Assembly (NCBI RefSeq): GCF_015351765.1
Contig: NZ_JADKQA010000001.1
Coordinates: 628,394 to 692,393, forward strand
From: Clostridium vitabionis
Lineage (GTDB): Bacteria; Bacillota; Clostridia; Lachnospirales; Lachnospiraceae
Length of the DNA stretch: 64,000 nt
Direction: 5' to 3'
The position numbers and the translations under genes were made by a program. Positions 60,070 to 64,000 of the stretch are shown here, in pieces. Positions within the stretch are counted from its first letter, which is position 1. Every line of letters starts with the position of its first letter. Under the pieces are notes generated by a model. That model saw only the letters and a program-made list of their open reading frames with translations. It was not told the origin of the DNA and did not search any database.

Positions 60070-61350
60070 ATGGTCAGAGCGATTGTAGGCGCAAACTGGG
60101 GCGATGAGGGCAAGGGCAAGATCACCGATATGCTCGCCGAGAAGTCGGATATTATCATCCGCTTCCAGGGCGGAAGCAACGCCGGTCACACCATCATCAA
60201 CAATTACGGCAGATTTTCCCTTCACCTGCTGCCGTCCGGCATCTTTTACGGCCACACAACCTGCATCATCGGCAATGGCGTGGCGCTGGATGTCCAGGCA
60301 TTTTTTGACGAGCTGAACACCATCATTTCCCAGGGGGTTCCGAAGCCGAGAATTCTGGTTTCTGACCGTGCCCAGGTTTTGATGCCCTATCATGTGCTTT
60401 TCGACAAGTATGAGGAGGAGCGCCTCGCGGGCCATTCCTTCGGCTCGACGAAGTCCGGCATCGCTCCGTTCTTCTCCGACAAGTATGCGAAAATCGGCTT
60501 CCAGGTGAACGAGCTGTTCATGCCGGAGGAGGAGCTTCGGGAGCGCGTTGCGAACGTCGTCCTGAAGAAGAATATCGAGCTGAAGTATCTCTACCACAAG
60601 CCGGAGCTTTCGGTTGATGAGGTGATGGCGGAGCTGGCCAAGTACCGGGAAATGATCCGGCCGTACCTCTGCGACACGGCGGCTTATCTCCACCAGGCAC
60701 TCAAGGACAATAAGACGATCCTTCTGGAAGGCCAGCTTGGCACGATGAAGGATCCGGACCACGGCATTTACCCGATGGTGACCTCCTCCTCGACGCTCGC
60801 GGCTTACGGCGCGGTCGGCGCGGGAATCCCGCCCTATGAGATCAAGGACATCATCTGCGTGGTCAAGGCTTACTCCAGCGCGGTCGGCGCGGGGGCATTT
60901 GTGACCGAGCTTTTCGGGGATGAGGCTGAGGAGCTCAGAAAGCGCGGCGGCGACAAGGGAGAGTACGGCGCGAAGACAGGGCGCCCGAGAAGAGTGGGCT
61001 GGTTTGACGCGGTCGCTACCCGCTATGGCGTACAGCGGCAGGGAGCGACGGAAGTGGCGCTGACGATCCTCGACGCTCTCGGTTATCTTGACGAGCTTCA
61101 CATCTGCATCGGCTACGATATCGACGGCGAGATCACGAAGGACTTCCCTGTGACCTGGAAGCTTGAGAAGGCAAAGCCGGTCTATATGACGCTTCCCGGC
61201 TGGAAATGTGATATCCGCGGAATCCGGAATTACGAGGATCTGCCGCAGGAGTGCCGGGCTTATGTCGAGGAGATTGAGCGGCTGATCGAGTGCCCGATCA
61301 CGATGGTTTCCAACGGTCCGGGCCGTGACGAGATTATCTACCGGAAATAA
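60070..61350 (+). CDS. purA: Adenylosuccinate synthetase
   Basis: GTP-dependent ligase of 426 residues joining IMP and aspartate. GANWGDEGKGKITD is the P-loop region with catalytic Asp, GGSNAGHTI gives the catalytic His, LEGQLGTMKDPDHGIYPMVT and TGRPRRVGWFDAVATRYG are characteristic. AAGGAGG precedes the ATG at 60070; the frame opens earlier at 60031. The 134-base gap from purB is GC-rich and can fold (CTGCGC / GCGCAG), with no promoter seen. Confidence 0.97.
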   Translation: MVRAIVGANWGDEGKGKITDMLAEKSDIIIRFQGGSNAGHTIINNYGRFSLHLLPSGIFYGHTTCIIGNGVALDVQAFFDELNTIISQGVPKPRILVSDRAQVLMPYHVLFDKYEEERLAGHSFGSTKSGIAPFFSDKYAKIGFQVNELFMPEEELRERVANVVLKKNIELKYLYHKPELSVDEVMAELAKYREMIRPYLCDTAAYLHQALKDNKTILLEGQLGTMKDPDHGIYPMVTSSSTLAAYGAVGAGIPPYEIKDIICVVKAYSSAVGAGAFVTELFGDEAEELRKRGGDKGEYGAKTGRPRRVGWFDAVATRYGVQRQGATEVALTILDALGYLDELHICIGYDIDGEITKDFPVTWKLEKAKPVYMTLPGWKCDIRGIRNYEDLPQECRAYVEEIERLIECPITMVSNGPGRDEIIYRK

Positions 61351-61384
61351 CCGGTTTGCCGGCTGCGAAAGTTAGATTCGGGGG

Positions 61385-61412
61385 ATGAGCAGGTTTTCTG
61401 ACCTGCTCATTC
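61385..61412. terminator. Terminator-like hairpin between purA and the small membrane gene
   Basis: ATGAGCAGGT (61385-61394) pairs with ACCTGCTCAT (61401-61410). It lies between convergent genes; the T-run is short. Confidence 0.6.
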
Positions 61413-61658
61413 TGCGTCTTTCTCCCGGGTTTCCGTTCCGCTTAAGTGTTCGAGGTCATTTTCCAGATGGCGCTTCCGCATACGGAGCAGGATCACAAGG
61501 CCGTAGAGAAATGCGGGGATGACGACTGTGAGGAAAAGGGCGGTCAGGAGAAGCCCCCGGGCGATAGGGCTGTCCATGAACGCAAAGATGATGGCGGACA
61601 CATAGAGGAGAAGGATGGCAGCGACACAGGCGGTCGCGGTTTTTCGGCCGATTTTCAT
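61407..61658 (-). CDS. Small two-TM membrane protein
   Basis: An 83-residue protein with two helices (TACVAAILLLYVSAIIFAFM and LLLTALFLTVVIPAFLYGLV), then a charged tail (RMRKRHLENDLEHLSGTETR). ATG 61658 is preferred because AAAGGAA precedes it; the open frame to 61748 adds a non-membrane stretch. No family recognised. Confidence 0.65.
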   Translation of the reverse strand: MKIGRKTATACVAAILLLYVSAIIFAFMDSPIARGLLLTALFLTVVIPAFLYGLVILLRMRKRHLENDLEHLSGTETREKDAE

Positions 61659-61720
61659 GGGGAAGGGTTCCTTTCTGCCGCTGTAAAGGATTTTTAAGAC
61701 AAATGCGGCGCTATCTCGAT

Positions 61721-61726
61721 TATAAT
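61721..61726 (+). promoter_or_regulatory. Possible -10 for the CW-repeat gene at 61773
   Basis: TATAAT with a weak, widely spaced AAGACA (61696-61701, 19 bp). The spacing is poor. Confidence 0.35.
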
Positions 61727-61772
61727 GGAAAGCAGAAGAAATTGCCACAGCCGGCGGAAGGGGGTGTGATCC

Positions 61773-63167
61773 ATGAACCGAAGGGAGAAAGCGGTGCTGA
61801 GTATTCTCTGTGCTGTCTGTCTGGCAGCACCGGCGTCAGCCCGTCCGGCTCCGGCCTATGCCGCGGAGATACCCGCCGGACGAACAGCCGCGGTGGCTGG
61901 AAATGCGCAGACGGCAGCGGACGCTGGTTCGGGAAATGCGCAGACGGCAGCGGATGCTGGTTCGGGAAATGCGCAGACGGCAGCGGATGCTGCTGCGGAA
62001 GGTGCACAGACATCGGAGATCCCGGAGACCTCGGGAGCCTGGGAGCTTGTCGGCCGGGAATGGCGGTTTTTCTTCGCGGACGGGAGCCTCGCGAGAAATT
62101 CCTGGATCCGCTATCACGGTGAGTGGTACTATATGGATTCCTACGGCTACATGGTCACCGAGAAACGCAGGGTGAACGGCATCACCTACTATTTCCGCGA
62201 GGACGGCACGATGGCCACCGGGTGGCTCTACGATTCGGCAAAGGACCGGTGGTACTACGCGGACCGGAGCGGATGCTTTCATACCGGCTGGCTTAAGGCC
62301 GGCGGAAGCTGGTATTACTTCAACAGCTCCGGGCGCATGATCTCCGGCGGGCGGCAGATGGTGGACGGCACCATGTACAGCTTCTTTGCCAGCGGTAAGC
62401 TTGTCGCGTCCGGCTGGCAGGGCATCAATTATTACAACGCGGACGGGATCCGGGACGCTTCCCATGACATCCGTGTACAGGGAAAGCGGAGCATCAGCAC
62501 AGAAGAGAAAAACGGGATCACGGAGGCATTTTCCAGGATTCCCCCCTACTGGGTGCAGCGGTTTATCGACGAGGGCTGGGAACTGATCTGCTATTCGGAC
62601 CGGAAGTACTTCTCCGCGCCGATGACGGACCGCGGCATCTATTATGTGCGGTATAAGACGGACACCGTCTATAAGAAGATCAAATTCACCGACCCGGACG
62701 CGCTGGTTATGGCGTTCGGCGAGTTTATCGCCGATGCGCAGGAAAATGACGAGAACAGCGGGAAAAATACCGCTGTGTCGCCCTCGGGCGGCCTTCCGGT
62801 GACCATCAGCGATGTGGCGGCCGGGTACAACCGCTATGTCGAGGACAACGGCGGGCTCGAGGATCTGCCGTCCTATTTCAGCGATACTCCGGAGATGATC
62901 TTCGCGAAGATGTTCGCCAACTATGTGACGCCATCCGTCCGTGCGGATATCCGGACCGAGGATCCGGGGCTTGCCTGCGATTTTGACTGCCTGCTGCGGG
63001 TATATTCTGAGAACAGCAAGCCGGAGGCGGAGGAGATGGATGAGGAGGGCACCTACGAGCCGCGGAGCGGGAACGGCAGCCGGGCGGTGACGGGGCCTGC
63101 CGGGGATCAGTCGCTGAAAAGGCCGAAGGCGTCCGGACCGGCCCTGGAATCAACAGATACAGGATAA
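61773..63167 (+). CDS. Secreted CW-repeat protein with uncharacterised C-terminal domain
   Basis: A 464-residue exported protein. The signal peptide ends near AYAAEI (residue 31). Three NAQTAADAGSG repeats form a linker (about 43-75), then aromatic CW repeats (WYYMDSYGYMVTEKR, ITYYFREDGTMATGW, WYYADRSGCFHTGW, SWYYFNSSGRMISGG). The last 230 residues (IPPYWVQRFIDEGWELICYS, MIFAKMFANYVTP) look like an enzyme-like domain, possibly related to toxin-type metalloprotease folds, but no HExxH is present. GGGGGTG precedes the ATG. Confidence 0.82.
   Translation: MNRREKAVLSILCAVCLAAPASARPAPAYAAEIPAGRTAAVAGNAQTAADAGSGNAQTAADAGSGNAQTAADAAAEGAQTSEIPETSGAWELVGREWRFFFADGSLARNSWIRYHGEWYYMDSYGYMVTEKRRVNGITYYFREDGTMATGWLYDSAKDRWYYADRSGCFHTGWLKAGGSWYYFNSSGRMISGGRQMVDGTMYSFFASGKLVASGWQGINYYNADGIRDASHDIRVQGKRSISTEEKNGITEAFSRIPPYWVQRFIDEGWELICYSDRKYFSAPMTDRGIYYVRYKTDTVYKKIKFTDPDALVMAFGEFIADAQENDENSGKNTAVSPSGGLPVTISDVAAGYNRYVEDNGGLEDLPSYFSDTPEMIFAKMFANYVTPSVRADIRTEDPGLACDFDCLLRVYSENSKPEAEEMDEEGTYEPRSGNGSRAVTGPAGDQSLKRPKASGPALESTDTG
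61899..61997. repeat. Three 33-bp tandem repeats in the CW-repeat gene
   Basis: Units start at 61899, 61932 and 61965 and encode NAQTAADAGSG-type linker repeats. The period is the same as in the tatA repeat, but the sequence is different. Confidence 0.88.
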
Positions 63168-63173
63168 TTTGAT

Positions 63174-63202
63174 GCGGAGCTCTCGTGCGGGGCTCCGCTT
63201 TT
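63174..63202 (+). terminator. Intrinsic terminator
   Basis: GCGGAGC (63174-63180) pairs with GCTCCGC (63192-63198), followed by TTTT. Confidence 0.65.
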
Positions 63203-63227
63203 CCGGCAAGATACGGAGATGGGAGAT

Positions 63228-64000
63228 ATGGTGAAAAAACTGGAGGGAGATACGCTGGCCCTGTCGGTGCGGGATCTGGTCGAGTTCCTTCTCCGGTCGG
63301 GCGATATCGACAGGCGGATCAGCGTTGAGGCGAGAAATGACGCCATGCTCGCCGGCTCCCGCATCCACCGGAAGATCCAGAACAGCCGCGGGGCGGATTA
63401 TGCGGCGGAGGTTCCCCTGTCGTTTACGGCGAAGGCCGGAGAGTACACGGTCGTCTGTGAGGGGAGGGCTGACGGGATCTTCACCCGGGACGGGGTCATC
63501 ACGGTCGAGGAGATCAAGGGCGTCTACCGGGATATCGCCCGGATGGAGGAGCCGGTGCCGGTGCATCTCGCCCAGGCGCTCTGCTATGCCTGCTTTCTCG
63601 CCGAGGAACGCAGCCTGGATTCCGTGGGGATCCGCATGACCTACTGCCACCTGGAGAGCGGGGAAATGCGTTCTTTTGACCTGGTGAGAACCCGCACGGA
63701 GCTTGCGGGCTGGTACGGGGGTCTTATGGAGGAGCTTGCGCCGTGGATTGCGCTCGCGGAGAGGGAAATCCGTGAGCGGGATCGTTCCCTCCGTGCGCTC
63801 GCGTTCCCGTTCCCCTGGCGGAAGGGCCAGAGGGAAATGGCTTCCGCGGTCTATCGGACGATCCGCGACGGGAGAAGGATCTTTGTCCAGGCGCCGACCG
63901 GCATCGGGAAAACCCTTTCCACCGTATTTCCCGCGGTCAAGGCCGTCGGGGAAGGGCTTGCGGACCGGGTGTTTTATCTCACCGCCAAGAGCACGACCAA
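63228..64000 (+). CDS. DinG/Rad3-like helicase with N-terminal nuclease-like domain (cut by window end)
   Basis: The first 257 residues of a larger protein. The N-terminal part resembles a PD-(D/E)xK nuclease-type domain (VVCEGRADGIFTRDG, VEEIKGVYRD, QALCYACFLAEE). Next come PFPWRKGQREMASAVYRTIR and Walker A QAPTGIGKTLST, followed by VFYLTAKSTT, as in XPD/DinG superfamily 2 helicases. The start at 63228 follows GGAGA; ATG 63219 is an alternative. It is probably involved in DNA repair. The 3' end lies outside the window. Confidence 0.85.
   Translation, partial: MVKKLEGDTLALSVRDLVEFLLRSGDIDRRISVEARNDAMLAGSRIHRKIQNSRGADYAAEVPLSFTAKAGEYTVVCEGRADGIFTRDGVITVEEIKGVYRDIARMEEPVPVHLAQALCYACFLAEERSLDSVGIRMTYCHLESGEMRSFDLVRTRTELAGWYGGLMEELAPWIALAEREIRERDRSLRALAFPFPWRKGQREMASAVYRTIRDGRRIFVQAPTGIGKTLSTVFPAVKAVGEGLADRVFYLTAKSTT

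Overview
The window looks like chromosome of a GC-rich, Gram-positive anaerobe of the Clostridia, most probably Lachnospiraceae. The evidence is the AGGAGG-type ribosome binding sites, consensus sigma-A promoters, many cell-wall-binding (CW) repeat proteins, large AraC/YesN-type membrane regulators, and protein sequences typical of that family (ValS, TypA, PurA/PurB, DapA/DapB, Tex, a CobA-like protein). There are no rRNA or tRNA genes, CRISPR arrays or prophages. The only clear mobile element is one IS200/IS605-type insertion.

Layout. 1-4.9 kb: valS, a thioesterase, a proline iminopeptidase and a membrane protein. 5.1-5.35 kb: a cluster of structured repeats whose stems covary. 5.5-14.8 kb: a secretion region with a CW-repeat protein, a very large secreted protein carrying two esterase-like domains, a Tat translocase (tatA, tatA, tatC) and an obvious Tat cargo (RR signal, lipobox, SLH repeats, metallo-beta-lactamase fold). 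15-18.5 kb: a membrane-bound AraC regulator overlapping an orphan DctP-type binding protein. 18.7-29.6 kb: a sulfur/modified-cysteine island with three glutathionyl-hydroquinone-reductase-like proteins, a cystine-type ABC transporter, a GNAT acetyltransferase, a cysK remnant, scrambled M20 amidohydrolase fragments and a transsulfuration enzyme. 29.8-31.8 kb: the IS605-type element (tnpA, tnpB). 31.9-38 kb: an AAA ATPase and a 1571-residue EAL/GGDEF protein. 38-40.2 kb: tex. 40.4-47.2 kb: a small protein, a TetR regulator and a divergent cell-envelope operon ending in an MMPL transporter. 47.3-64 kb: housekeeping genes (folC, a TPR protein, a class A PBP, a YigZ-family gene, typA, a cobA-like gene, dapA, dapB, purB, purA), another CW-repeat protein and the start of a DinG-like helicase.

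The strongest candidate for an undescribed system is the sulfur island. Its order (binding protein, GNAT, permease, ATPase, amidohydrolase, PLP C-S enzyme) matches the logic of Bacillus operons that import and N-acetylate S-modified cysteines. Here it is combined with three GST-like proteins in a lineage that mostly lacks glutathione. Two short cysteine-containing leader reading frames sit in it. One is an 8-codon frame ending in a Cys codon behind a consensus promoter, before the first GST gene. The other is a 42-codon frame with eight Cys codons, followed by an intrinsic terminator whose 5' arm is complementary to a stretch inside the frame. That is the arrangement expected of cysteine-sensing attenuation.

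Other regulatory architecture worth attention: face-to-face promoters sharing one palindromic -10 between tetR and the MMPL operon, and a folC promoter lying in the loop of the preceding operon's terminator. All functional calls are from reading the sequence and recognising families; no searches were run.
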